A DNA stretch of 64,000 nt from Dipteris shenzhenensis (GCA_047967505.1 CM106541.1), one strand, 5' to 3'; shown: positions 23,009-34,110, counted from the stretch's first letter. Numbers and translations are program-made. Notes: generated by a model from the letters alone, not told the origin.

Positions 23009-23775
23009 TTTACCACAGTAGTAGCATTCAACACTGCTGTTTGCATTTTGGCCTCTTTGCCATCCACCACGACCTCTTTGACTCCCCCTGCCTCTAAAGT
23101 TACCAGGTCCTCCTCCATAGGACTAGTTTTCTTAAATTTGCTACATATTCTAATTTTTGCCACGGCCTCCAGATCGGCCTGCTCTACCTCTGCCTCTACC
23201 TCTTCTAGCATTTGAGTAGAAGATAGTTTCTTTTGAAGTTCCTCCTGAAGAAGATGCACCACCATTTCTCTGCTCTTCAGAAATTAGAAGAGCAATCAAC
23301 TCCCCAAAATCAGGAAAATTCAAGGTCACAAAATATAAATCATCATCTTCCACTAGCGATCCAATAAAAGCAAGTGCATCTGCAATCTTCTTCACCTTCA
23401 TGTGGTAGTCATTGATGCTCATATTTTCTCTTTGCACATTATGCAACTCCTGCTTGAGTTGCATTTTCCTGGCTTGCATATTTGTGCTATACATTTTTGT
23501 CAAAGTATCCCATGCCTCCTTCAGCGTGCTTGCATCCTGAATATGCACAATCATAGAATCTGAAATACTGATAGAAAGCCAGTACATAACTTTTCTGGCT
23601 CTCTCATGCCATCCTTTAAATGCCTACAACTCCTATTGATTGGGAACATTAGGAATAATAGGTTCTTGTTTAGCTCCAGTAATGAACTCCCAATAGCCTT
23701 TTCTTTTAAGGAAATTCGTCATTCTAAACTTCCATGCTTGGAAGTTGTTCTTGTCAATCTTTTCAGTGACAATCT
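22985..23775 (-). pseudogene. Copia element 2 gag with CCHC zinc knuckle
   Basis: Gag would build the virus-like particle and bind element RNA. The minus strand encodes NFQAWKFRMTNFLKRKGYW near 23700-23765, then WDTLTKMYSTNMQARKMQLK and a Gly/Arg-rich C-terminus (RGRGRGRAGRSGGRG). The zinc knuckle CYYCGKMGHMVRDC is at 22985-23026. Two TAG stops (23624-23626 and 23633-23635) and stops near 23130-23160 interrupt it. Confidence 0.9.
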
Positions 23776-24297
23776 GTGAAAGAGCATCAGAACGCCATTA
23801 CAAAACACTGTAAAATATTCTGTCACTACAAAAAACACAACTTCTGCCTCACAAGGGCAAATTTGCAAAACCGACGAAAGTGGTATTTGACCACACAGTC
23901 ACTTCCTAGTGACGATTATGCATCAATAGGCAATAAGAATGATTCTGTCACTCCCAATATCTTTGCGCATAGGCATACGATGTAATTTTGCGACAACTTT
24001 TCATCGACTTGCAGAATAGTGGTCGCACAGCAAAAACAAGGCTCTTTTTTGAGTGCCTGCGGAAAACTTCCACCATCAAAACGAGCCCCGAAATGACCTC
24101 GAAACGACCTTGCAGCATATACTACCCTCTCGCCACACCGCGAAGGGTGTCTCAATCTAAGACAGTGCACTCTTGCACTTTTCAGCTGTGCTACCTATAG
24201 ATATTTGCTTCCAAACTTGAAAAAAGATAAGAAACACTGATCCTCTTACCAAGACACTGCAAACTTGGTTTGCTTTCTTGAGCTCCTTACCACGAAT

Positions 24298-24312
24298 TGG
24301 GCTCTGATACCA
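24298..24312 (-). promoter_or_regulatory. Primer-binding site of copia element 2
   Basis: The minus strand reads TGGTATCAGAGCCC directly inside the 5' LTR, complementary to the 3' end of initiator Met tRNA. The stretch between it and gag (23776-24297) is the untranslated leader, in which no conserved frame is seen. Confidence 0.93.
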
Positions 24313-24671
24313 TGTGAAGAGAGTGGGAGAGAAGGAAGGAGTCTCACTTGTGGCTTTCTCACATACACAATGGGGGAATACACACAAAGGTGGAGGCTGA
24401 AAATAGTTTTCCTCTTCTTAGTTGTGAAAGCCAAAAGAACACTCTAAGTACAAAAGAAATAGGTGAACCCTATATGTGGGTCTCAAACCAAACTCAGCTA
24501 ACTAAGGTGGCATACTAACTGAGCCACTAACTAGAGTACATAAGGATAGCTATCATCTACCTATTATTCATGGGCGGTGTACCAACCGCATCTGCAGCTA
24601 CTAACAAGTCGATGACATAAATGCACAACGATCACCCTGGCATATCACAAGTGGAGCTCAATATGTCAACA
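24313..24671 (-). repeat. 5' LTR of copia element 2
   Basis: 359 bp, the partner of 19163-19518. It is three bases longer (an extra CTA-type triplet near 24600). Promoter and polyadenylation signals would lie here, but I could not place them. Confidence 0.95.
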
Positions 24672-25020
24672 CTTTAGGGTGCAGGCTAAAGCTTGTGAAG
24701 AGTTGAGAATGGTAATCACCTGTATGGCTTAATGTTGTTGCCTCGAATCCTCCCACCAATTGTGACACCATAGCTCGTGTTCTTTGCTCTGATGGCAATG
24801 ATCAAATGCATGCATCTGCAACCATTTTCTACTGTTGCTCTACAAGGAGTCTTATTTCTTCTCATTGTTTCTCCCTTCATAGATGTTGCAAAAGTTTCTT
24901 TCGTTGTCGTTTTGATACCGTGCCAACGCTTTCCTCAACCTATCTTGTAGCCTCTATCTACTTCTCTTGCAAGCCATGCGAGCTGCATGTTGCCATTGGC
25001 ACCATGGCCATGATCAGTCC
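24672..25020 (-). pseudogene. 5' part of the unrecognised reading frame interrupted by copia element 2
   Basis: The minus strand is open from the element border back to a TGA at 24795-24797 (AMVSQLVGGFEATTLSHTGD). Upstream the same phase continues to about 24940 with a charged, helix-like composition (KRQRKKLLQHL, EEIRLLVEQQ) and only scattered stops. It looks like one ancient coding sequence. No family is recognised. Confidence 0.45.
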
Positions 25021-26990
25021 AAAATAGACCCAGAGAAGCTAGCTGGTGAGGCGAGCAAAGAATAGAAGACAACTTACCCAAAAGAAGACAATGACAAAAC
25101 AAAGTCTATGCAAGGTCACATCGAGGTGTGTGTGGGTTTTAGGGCATTTGCAAAGTAGGGGTAGGTTGCAAGTACTTCATCTTCCAAGATTTGATGGGTG
25201 GGAGGAGTGAAAATTCAAAATTCATGGGAGTAGAAAATTTTGAGCCGCTAGTTTTTCCCCCTCTAGCGATACTTGTCAGTAGAATTGGATATCCCAAACA
25301 AGTGCAATGTGGCCTAAAATGCTTCAAAACACAAATAGGCCAAAGGGCACGCTATCAATTTTGATGTTGTGTATCATGAAATGCAATGACCTTTGGCATG
25401 ATTATGAGCCATATAGCAAGCAAGTGCATGGAAAAAGAAACAATTCAAAATTGTAAATATTGTTGGATTTATAAAAGGATCTTCGCACATGCACAAATTG
25501 CACTTTTTCAACTTCTTCCCTTTTAGGGTGAATCTAGATACCAATACCAACAACTATCAATGTTTTAAGACCACCATGCAGTAGTCCCACTAGTTTGGGT
25601 TCTGAATTTTCAATCCATTTTGGTTTTCAACAAATCAAAAAAAAGTTATGGAGCATGCCCTCAAATGGGTATGCATCACTTTAGCACAACATTGGAGGCC
25701 CGTTAATCCATGCCTAATGTTTTCATTTAGGTGTTTCATTGGGTTGAGGAGAAGCTCACATAGTGTACATTGAATGATTACTTGGTTGCATGTATGCATA
25801 GAATAAAAATTTTATGTTTTTGAATAAATTGCTATATCCTATAGGCTTTAAGATGCATGCTTCACATGCAACATAGCACTTGTAATGATTTAATGGTCTT
25901 GTTACAAATCCTTATTCCATAGTTTTTTGCTCTCATCTTCAAGTTGGAATGTGTATTACAAGTTGAAGAAAAAGTTTGCCAAATTTCGTTGAGCAATGCA
26001 TAAGTTATGGGTCATGCAAGATACCTATATACAGAAAATTCCCTAAACCTCACAAAAATGGCTACACCTAAGCAAACAATGACCCTTAATTAATGCCTAG
26101 GCCTATGATTACCCCTCATCCCTAGCCCCTTGAACCCCACATACACAAGCATTGTTGAGCCCTCTTAGTCTCCTACTTTACCATAACCAAGCTTACACTT
26201 CCATAGTTATGACTAACATAATAACTTTGGAGTGGCAGGGATTGTTGATCTTATAAAGATTATCATCATACAAGGTCCTTTCGGAGAGAAGAAAAGGTCA
26301 GCATTGGTCCTCTTCATGTCAAAAGCACAAAGGGATCCCTTGCTTTCCAATTTGACATCAATTACATATCCACTTACCAAAGTATGTCATGGTTTAGTTT
26401 TGCACTATGATTTGACCATGCTAGAGGTCACGGGCTATCATGTCTTGAGTCCTTTCTTGATTTGCTTCTTAAATAGGGGTGGTGGCCCTTTAATTTAGTT
26501 TCTTGTAAAATTTTTGGAGCTATTTTACAAAGAGGAAGAAAAGCCTAAAGTAGATGGAGCAATGGTGGATTGTCAAAGCCAAAGTATCCCGACTTGATAC
26601 ATGAGATGGTATTCAACTTGTTGAATAATCGATGGATGCTAGCACTCTATTGGATGGGTTTTGTAGGTAAAAAATTACTACGCAATGGTATAGATGTAAA
26701 TACCATTGATACCCCCCATCAAATCTAGTATTTTGATACACTTTATAGCTCGAGGGGTGCACTACTAAAGAAATCCTAGGTATCACGTACATTCAGGGGG
26801 TATTTTAAAAACCCCTCAACTAAAATTTTTCCCTCAATAAAACCACCCCTCTTTACTTATGAACTAACAGATTTTTTTCTCTAAAATCGAGTTAAAAAGC
26901 CCCTCTTTTATTGTAATCCTGTTAAAGTTTTTCCAAAAGTGGGATCAAAATACCCCTCCTTTTAAATGCACGTGGTATACCAATACTTTT
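25021..26990. other. No recognised features
   Basis: Short open frames on both strands (for example 26232-26498, 88 residues, plus) match nothing I know and have no supporting context. No long repeats were noticed. Confidence 0.4.
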
Positions 26991-27032
26991 GGAGAGCTAA
27001 ACCCCCCGAGATTTATAGTTGTACTAAGGTCT

Positions 27033-27536
27033 TTGAAGATGAAAGCTCCAAAGAAGAGAGGAAATAAAGAAGGTAGTGACTCGGAGACTGATGGATCTAG
27101 TGCAAGCAATGAGGAGGAGAATAGCCCTTCATCTATTGGAGAGCACCTGATTGAAGTGCACACGAAGATGCAGGGGGATCCAGTATTAGAGAGAGTGAAG
27201 GATGTTACACTCAACATACAAGAAGGCCAGAGGAAAGAAGTAGTCCACCACATTGAAGGCAAAGGGAAGGGTATAGTAGTGGAAAGCATAGGGAAATTAA
27301 AACCCCGTATGCCATCCAAAGTCTTAGAAGAAGGCCAGGGAAGTGGATCAAATGGGATATTAAGCAAAAAGATTAAAACTGAAATCAGGAAGGCTAGTGA
27401 GGATCCTAACCCTCGAGGTCAAGGAAGTGGAGCAAGTGGGGTACTAAGCAAAGAGCTTAAGCCTAAAAGTTTGAAGATTGGCAAGGATCCTAATCCTTTA
27501 GAGCAAACTAGTGAGAATCCTAATCCTCCAAAGTAG
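27033..27536 (+). CDS. Unrecognised charged, repetitive protein (167 aa) or gene fragment
   Basis: The frame starts MKMKAPKKRGNKEGS, a basic stretch that could act as a nuclear signal. An acidic and Ser-rich part follows (SDSETDGSSASNEEENS), then Lys-rich sequence. The C-terminal half repeats itself: GQGSGSNGILSKK and GQGSGASGVLSKE, each followed by a unit containing (E/K)DPNP. It ends at a stop inside a minisatellite that continues the same repeat in DNA. The composition is that of a disordered protein. No family is recognised, and it may be the end of a transposon ORF. It is more likely coding than chance because of its length and composition, but I cannot assign a role. Confidence 0.4.
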   Translation: MKMKAPKKRGNKEGSDSETDGSSASNEEENSPSSIGEHLIEVHTKMQGDPVLERVKDVTLNIQEGQRKEVVHHIEGKGKGIVVESIGKLKPRMPSKVLEEGQGSGSNGILSKKIKTEIRKASEDPNPRGQGSGASGVLSKELKPKSLKIGKDPNPLEQTSENPNPPK

Positions 27537-27660
27537 ATTGGTGAGGATCCTAGTCCTCTAGATCACCCAGATTGGTGAGGATTCTAATCCTTTAGAGCAT
27601 ACTAGAGAGGATCATAATCCTCTAGAGCACCTAGAGTATCCTATTAGCTAGGACCCTGGT
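27390..27660. repeat. Minisatellite, GAGGATCCTAATCCT units
   Basis: Units of about 40-50 bases containing GA(G/A)GATCCTAATCCTC and AGAGCA recur about six times, first inside the open frame and then beyond its stop, with increasing divergence. Confidence 0.75.
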
Positions 27661-28379
27661 AGATTCAAGGGCATGTGATTGGTACTCAAGAGCAAGAGCC
27701 GTAATTATTCAATTTAAAAGAAATTTTGGAAAAAAATAACATATTTTGTATTAGTGAGGAGCCTGTAGAGAAGGATCGAAGCTTTGAGCTTTGATGTAAA
27801 AGAAATTTTGGGATAAAATAATATATTTTTATTCTACATTTTTTTCATTTGATGTCTTTACTCTCATTAATGTTATATCCCTTTCTCTTTAATTTGACTT
27901 TATACTCAAAGGTGTATTTCTACAATAAGAAAGTTTATATATACACTACTTCTCCAAGAGAACTGGTCATCCATTAAGGGTATATTTCTACACCAAGAAG
28001 GTGTATATGTACACCACCTTTCTAAGAGAGAATTGGTCATGTGTTCTTAAGAAATGATCAAAAGTACAATGTTCATGAAAAGTTTTTTGACTTGTAGCAT
28101 AATTTAAAATATAGAAATATATGGTTAATCTTTAAAAATTGCATTAGAAGTGTAGTAATAGACAGTAGGTGGTATTTTCACTAAACTTTGGTTTTTAAAG
28201 TTAGCTTTAAAAACTGCATTAGGAGTGTATTCGTGATTTTCGGACTTTTCTTTAGTCTAGTTTTGAAATTGGACTTTACACAAGTGCAATTTTTTTGAAT
28301 AGTGTGTTAATTGAAGTATATACACCACATCCTCATGTGCTACATTTGAAAGAGACATATGACTTTAGAAAGTTTGTGA
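27661..28379. other. No recognised genes; a short local repeat
   Basis: Two similar stretches near 27917-27980 and 27977-28040 (GGTGTATTTCTACA... CACC...CTAAGAGA) form an imperfect tandem repeat of about 60 bases. Otherwise AT-rich and featureless. Confidence 0.5.
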
Positions 28380-29344
28380 ATGGTTCAAGAGACATGTATT
28401 CAAAAGCTAAATGATCTAAGCTTTCAATATCAATTTCACATAAAGATGAATGATGGAAAAACATATATGGACGGCAAGCAATACTCTTCATCTCTAATGT
28501 GGCTACCAGAGAAGGGCTTGTTATTTCTATCTTTCATTCCCGATCGTATGATTTGTGCTTCTTTGCAAGATCCATTAGAGGTTTTATCAGAAGTGCAACA
28601 AGCTCAAAGCCAAAAGAGAGACATTGATTACCATTGAAGAAGGATCTTATTGAGAAGGCCCACATATATGTAGCATGGAATGAGGAAACAACATGGTGGA
28701 ATGAGTTCTTTGAAGACCAATACCAAATTCTTTCGAGGATTGAGCATAATGATGTAACTCTAAATGTTTCTTTCTATTGGCCATCAGTTCATGCGATTTT
28801 AGTTGCAAATACAACAAGTTCTTTTTATACACAATTACCAGCTATGATTGATGCACATGAAAGAGAAACGCATTTGGGTGCATGGAGGTCTTGTAAAAGA
28901 CAAGAGCAAGTTGTAAAAATGTGGAGTGGAAGTGTACAAGATATAAAGGTGGACTTCATGGTTGCAACACTTGCAGAGGATGATCCTCTCGACCGCTTTT
29001 GTTGGATTGCAAAGGTGATTGGTTTGATCAGATCTAAATCTAGAGATATTAATTTTGCATTGGTTTAGAACCAAGAGTCATGACACATACAATGGTGGGA
29101 ACTACACCCTTGAAATGGTCACAAATGCTCATGGTAGCAGAAAGCATAAAGGAGTAAAAAATCAGCCACATTTAAGTTCTCTTGTTCTTGATGAGGTTGG
29201 CATTCTTGTTTATGACTTCCAATTGACCGATCCTAGACATCTTCACAAGGAGTCTATTGGAATCATCAAACAAGTGCTTCCCTCAATTAATTGCATTGAT
29301 AAAGTTGGACCCTCTTCTAGAGTTACTGAAGAACAATCAAAAAT
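28380..29344 (+). pseudogene. Unrecognised gene remnant, three consecutive plus-strand frames cut by a CACTA end
   Basis: Frames at 28380-28637, 28634-29068 and 29055-29344 follow one another on the plus strand with small shifts. They read like one protein: SSLMWLPEKGLLFLSFIPDR, then ETHLGAWRSCKRQEQVVKMW and DPLDRFCWIAKVIGLIRSKS, then YTLEMVTNAHGSRKHKG and LDEVGILVYDFQLTDPRHLH. The composition is that of a globular protein with many Trp residues. No family is recognised with confidence. The frame is cut at 29345, where a CACTA terminus begins. It may be host-derived or an older transposon ORF. Confidence 0.45.
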
Positions 29345-29424
29345 CACTACTACACAGGGGCCTTGTTCTGATGGTTAAGCATTGACATTTAGCACGTGCG
29401 GTGCACTAATCATCAGTATGTAAG

Positions 29425-29600
29425 GTGGGTTTAAAAAGGTGGGTATATACCAACCTTTACTAGACCTGTAAATGGTGGGTATATATCGACCTTTACTAGA
29501 CTTGTAAAAGGTGGGTATATAGCGACCTTTACCAGACTTGTAAATGGTGGGTATATAGCAACCTTTACTAAACTTGTAAAAGGTCGTTATATAATGACAC
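29425..29600. repeat. Subterminal repeats of CACTA copy A
   Basis: Four to five copies of a unit of about 43-45 bases (GGTGGGTATATA.CGACCTTTACTAGACTTGTAAA type). Repeats just inside the ends are the binding sites for the element's own protein in En/Spm relatives. Short open frames across them are by-products. Confidence 0.85.
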
Positions 29601-29792
29601 TGAGACACTTTCCTATACCGACATTTTACAGAGAGTGTTTTTCCCCATACCAACCTTTAAAGAGAGTTTTTCCCAATGACAATTTTTTTTTCTCTTCATA
29701 CATCTTTGATCCTTTGAAAGAATAAAAATACAAGAGCATGTACATCAAGTTTGAAGCTCATATATTCATGTCCAAGTTTGAGATGAAAAAAA

Positions 29793-30065
29793 TCAATCAA
29801 GAGCATTTACATCAATGGCTTCATCCTGAGCCAAGTCCAGCGTGCCAAACAAGTTTATCTCTAACTCTATATCGAGTTGATCTCCTATATCATCATCGTA
29901 CAGTGGCATCGTATGTTCACCTAAGACTTGATCTTCTTCAATAAAATCGGGTGATTCTTGATCGTCATCTTCTTCCTCAATATCATGATCTCCATTTTCC
30001 TCTTGGCTCATATTGTGATCTTTATCTTCTTCGCTAGATTCATTTGGATCAATTGGATCTGGCAT
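29793..30065 (-). pseudogene. Acidic C-terminal tail of CACTA transposase (copy A)
   Basis: A 90-residue minus-strand frame, strongly acidic (EEDKDHNMSQEENGDHDIEE and more), ends at 29793. It lies downstream of the DUF4216-like part and upstream of the element tip, so it is the tail of the TNP2-type protein. Confidence 0.6.
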
Positions 30066-30109
30066 TGGTAATCTCCATATCTACATCTCTATCTTCAAAA
30101 ATATATTTA

Positions 30110-30399
30110 CTTCGTGGTGCAACTTGGATCACATACCACCATCTTGGATCAGAACGATTCGGATGAAAAACAACCTATATTGAAGATGGGTGTTAAATGC
30201 CATCAATTATATGAATTTATGCTTAAGTACATGTACCAATTGATCTTAAAAATTGAAAGCATTCGATTAATTAAATCATTAGTATGCACCTGCTCACAAT
30301 GCTCGGGAAGAACAAAAGTATCACTTTCATCGGTCCAGAGTTTGGTGGAGTCTATCGCAAAGAAACCACTACTGTCTTTCCTCACTGTAGCGCATGGGG
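30110..30399 (-). pseudogene. CACTA transposase C-terminal domain (DUF4216-like), copy A
   Basis: The minus strand reads VRKDSSGFFAIDSTKLWTDE, then DTFVLPEHCEQVHTND. The corresponding part at about 55000-55120 follows directly on the rest of the domain (VKWLRTIYDG). In copy A that preceding part is 12.3 kb away at 42693-42800. Confidence 0.75.
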
Positions 30400-32880
30400 A
30401 GAGGATTACCAAAAAGCGAGAGGCCCTAAATAAATGAGCAAGATCAAATAGGTTTCAAGCGAGCAAGCCCCTCATCTAGTATCTTATTCCTCTCAATATC
30501 ATTGGAACAATTGATGTGATCATAAGCAAATCAAACATATTCCAACAATGAGTAGGCATGCCTGTAACTCACAATTGACTTCTCTTTAATCCTCATACTA
30601 TCACATTTGAGTCATTGTGGAGAGGTAGAGACACAACAATACATAAAATTTGTGATAAAAAAAGCAAACACTACTCAAATTGAACATCCACACATCAAGA
30701 TAATGACAGATCACAAGGTAGAATATATGATTGAAAATATGTAAACATGATCAGGTGCTACATGTACATATCATGTCTTCCATGCTTGCAGAAGATCGTC
30801 CATACATTTGATCCAAAAAAATGGAAGCAAATCCAACTATGTTAAAAGAAAAAAAACACATTTTCATCATAAGGATTAATTTTGCTTAGTGAAAATACTT
30901 ATGTAATCTGGACAATACCATGCTTTGAAAAACTTAGGGAGCCAAAAAAGGATTTTATCCTTCCATACTTCTATTATGACCAATGTTTGAACGATAGTTC
31001 TATCAGAACTAGAAACGAATGCATCTGAACCACTATGTTGATTGCTCATCCAATATCATGTAGACTATTTTGTTAAACTCAATACATGACCACAAACTCA
31101 AGCATAAGAGGAGCATGATTCAAGTGAAATAATTGGCAAAGACACTCTGTAACTAGGTATCCTACTACATCTAACAGAAAATATGCACCGGGCATTAACA
31201 AGCTTCTATTTCCACCCCTATAAGCAAAATCGTATCCTATAGTATGAAAAACTTTAAGGAAAACATTGCACTTAATGCATCAATTAAGCCAATGACCACT
31301 CATCAGTCACAATCGACCAATCATCAAGGAAACTCTAGTCAAGCAAGTTGAAGCAAAAAACCAAATATCTATTTGGATCTATGCCATGGTGTATTCGCCA
31401 ACCATGAGTAGCAAAAGAACCTATGAAAAAAACAAAATAGAGATTATGCCACTCTACCATGGTCACTTCCATGCTACAAATAAGGGAATACATAGTCGTT
31501 TTAGGTTACTTTTAGGGTTTGTTCCCAACCACTAAAAAGGGATCCAATGCTATCTATTTGTATTCATAAAATCTTTATGAACATTATCATGTTCAATATA
31601 AGGATAGGAGCCAGCTCAATGGGTAGTCTTAAACAAATATAAATACTATTCGAATTTTAATCTTATGCAAAAGCTTTTTTTAAAACACATAGTAAAACCT
31701 AAATATACATATAGATGGAAATCAGGTCACCATTGTAAGCATGTATTTAGTAATTAAGTTGAAAATATTCCCTTAGAAAAGGGTCACAGCTCAATCAACA
31801 TAGTACCCATATTATATATCCAAAATTTACAAGATCTCATTCATACCATTAGAATGTTTTCATCACTTGTCATAAGTACTAACCTCAATTGGTGTTATGT
31901 ATTTGGGTCAGAATAGTTTTTAGTATAGGATATAATGGAGCAATATATTTATGTAATATCTAGTGATCATAGTTTCTAATATAGGATAAAATGGAGCATA
32001 GAGTAACGTTGTCATTCAAAAATGATAATATATCTTCTTTGATCATATACAAGTATCAAGCATTCATAAAAAAAGTTAGTCATAAAATGCAATATAATGT
32101 GCCCATAATGCATTTACATTAAATCTTCACATGTTAGAATGTGAGAAAGGGAATAATTTAACTATGAAATTAGGGATCAATATAGGAAATGGTCTTCTAT
32201 GCACACATGTATGCTAAGAGTCCATCTAATACAATATTGGAGATTGATGTGAGTATGAGTGTATGCATCCATCGGTGATGTATATGAGTGTATGCATCCA
32301 TCCATGATGAATACTGTTGTACTAATCCATGGTGATTTATGGCTTGAGTTGTTTGTAGTGCAATTAATCACAACAATGTTGTAATTTTTTAAAGAAAAAT
32401 GCCATAAATTTCATTCTGCAAAACATACACAAAAAAATGGCATTTGTAGCATTAATCCAAGCATTTTCTACAAACAATCTCCATCCCTCCCTTTCTTGCT
32501 TACTCCTTCTAGCCACCTCACCCTCTTGTTGCTTTTTAAGACTACCTCTTGCCTCCTCGCCTCCTTGCTTCCTCACCTCCTTTCTCTTTTTCCTTCTCAC
32601 CTCCTTGCATGCTTCTTATTTTGCTAGCAATTCCAAGACTGCCATCCCTCCCCTCATTAGCTAGCTCCTCTACTCCTTGCATCGTCCTTTCCCTCATTGG
32701 CAGGCTCCTTTAATAGTGCACTCTCCCTCATCGAATAGTTTGAAGGCCATGTACATCTGCAAGATTTGGATCTTCCCTCATTTTGGTATCTCCAATGAAA
32801 AGCTTGGGGTCTTGCTTTTGGAGGGGAGAAGCATGAAAATGGTAGCATGTTAATGCGCTGCTTCTACCACCCGAAAACAA
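30400..32880. other. No recognised features
   Basis: AT-rich with short frames on both strands. A pyrimidine-rich stretch at 32480-32700 produces open frames of low complexity. Nothing is assignable. Confidence 0.45.
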
Positions 32881-32882
32881 GA

Positions 32883-33028
32883 CTTGCAAAGCCCTTGCTT
32901 AAGCTTGAATGAGCCTCTTCATTTTGGGGGTGTAGTGGTCGAAAATGGCAATGCACGTTAAGCCATTTTCGACCATTACACCCCCAAAATGAAGAGGCTC
33001 ATTCAAGCTTAAGCAAGGGCTTTGCAAG
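32883..33028. repeat. Near-perfect hairpin, 67-bp arms
   Basis: Arms 32883-32949 and 32962-33028 are complementary at 66 of 67 positions by my reading, with one G-T pair, and a 12-base loop. A transcript from either strand would form a long, almost perfect stem, as in young microRNA precursors or small fold-back elements. Outside the arms I saw no further pairing. Confidence 0.9.
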
Positions 33029-33576
33029 CATTGCAAGTTTAGTAAATGAAATCAATCAGATTAGGAATTGGCAAACTCGATTTGGGAATTGTCAGAAATA
33101 CTTTGCCTTTGAATAAGGCCTTGGATCATGGGATGGGGTTACATGTACCTGTAGCCTGTGATGACGAATGGTTCTGCCCTTGACTGAAGGTGACATGTGT
33201 GTAGTAGTAAAGGAAAAAAGTGTGGATATAATAGCCCTCATGGAATCTCTAAGGGGTCTTGGTTTTGGCCATGATTTGCACATTCTAGCACTTGAGCCAT
33301 ACATCAATTTCCAACACTTGAGGCATATAGTGGCTTCGCCCACGCAACGTTGCTAGCTACAATCCAAGCATCAAGCAATCTCATATTCTGTATCTAGCGA
33401 CATCATGAGGGGTAGAGCCTCTCTTTGGTAGCCTCACTAGCAATATGTATTGAAAAAAAAAAAGTATTCAATTATTATATTCTTCCTTGCTATATGAATG
33501 CTCTTAATGCATCCAAATTGTAGAACTACTTCAATACTATTGCTTAGTTATATTGTATAATAACCTCGATATGTAT
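33029..33576. other. No recognised genes
   Basis: Small frames on both strands at 33092-33356 overlap each other and match nothing known. Confidence 0.4.
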
Positions 33577-33680
33577 GCTCATGAGACAACAAAAAAGAGG
33601 CCTGGTAGCCCAAAATTGACAGCGCATTGATGCATTACCGTTTTTGGGATGCTAGGCCTCTTTTTTAATGTCTCATGAGC
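33577..33680. repeat. Hairpin with 39-bp arms
   Basis: GCTCATGAGACA at 33577 pairs with TGTCTCATGAGC ending at 33680, and the arms include AAAAAAGAGGCCT. There are a few mismatches and a loop of about 25 bases. The right arm overlaps the start of the dispersed module described next. Confidence 0.85.
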
Positions 33681-34110
33681 ATAAGAACAAGCACTTGTGT
33701 TACTTATCTTTCTTTACAATGGGGGTCTTGATTTTTGGGGGTATATGCCAAAAATTAATAAACAACATTATTTGATGCATTTAGTTTTATTAAATGGAGA
33801 AAATAGGCATGAAAATCATCTAAATTTTCTCTTGCCATTCGATTTGATGTATGACATGACCCCATTTGGATTTGTAAGTCCAAATATACGAGGTCCTACT
33901 TTTAGGGCTTGAATGCCTGCATGGGGTCCTACTTTTGAGGCCTAAATGCATGAAATAGGCAGCACATTGACACGCTGCCTATTTTAGACATTCATGCCCT
34001 AAAAGCAGGACCGCGTATCTTTGGACTTACAAATCCAAATGGGGTCATGCCCTATATCAAATCAAATAGCAAGAGCCAATTTAGATGGTTTTCATGCCTA
34101 TTTTCTCCAT
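33669..34110. repeat. Fold-back module, copy 1
   Basis: A unit starting TCTCATGAGCATAAGAACAA contains ATGGAGAAAATAGGCATGAA at 33794, ACATGACCCCATTTGGAT and CCTACTTTTAGGGC. It then returns in inverted order: the stretch at about 33984-34110 is complementary to 33794-33920. An inner short hairpin (AAATAGGCAGC / GCTGCCTATTTT) lies at the centre. Related copies are at 36880-37400, 37711-38130 and 38687-38817. Confidence 0.85.

Larger units (their letters stand above)
19163..24671 (-). mobile_element. Ty1/copia element 2, structurally complete, coding-defective
   Basis: The element of about 5.5 kb has two LTRs (19163-19518 and 24313-24671), both TG...CA, a PPT next to the 3' LTR, a PBS next to the 5' LTR and a 5-bp target duplication. 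The minus strand carries gag with a zinc knuckle, protease, integrase, reverse transcriptase and RNase H in copia order. I count about 17 substitutions and one 3-bp indel between the LTRs by eye (near 5 percent), so the insertion is old. Coding lesions include stops in gag, two stops before integrase, an 8-bp duplication at the start of reverse transcriptase, a frame shift before RNase H and a substituted catalytic Asp. Confidence 0.97.
29345..30399 (-). mobile_element. CACTA copy A, 3' end with TNP2 C-terminal coding sequence
   Basis: The border reads CACTACTACACAGGGG at 29345, a CACTA terminal inverted repeat. Subterminal repeats follow, then on the minus strand the end of the transposase gene. 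The same approximately 700 bases start at 48989, and the inner part (about 30045-30399) is found inverted at about 54990-55353. Copy A is interrupted at 30392-30399, where an 8-bp repeat marks a large insertion; its transposase resumes at 42693. Confidence 0.88.

Noticed and set aside
18898-24434. Nearly identical frames starting MAFTTKKRKIVFSLHLCVYS at both LTRs of copia element 2
   Set aside because: They are LTR sequence read in a chance open phase, present at both LTRs by duplication; only the part outside the left LTR (18898-19162) is kept, for other reasons.
29375-29653. 92-residue repetitive minus-strand frame (YIPTFYKSSKGR units)
   Set aside because: Translation of the CACTA subterminal repeats; no evidence that it is a protein.
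32364-32664. Frames on both strands (Lys/Arg/Glu-rich and Leu/Ser/Pro-rich)
   Set aside because: Caused by a pyrimidine-rich low-complexity stretch.
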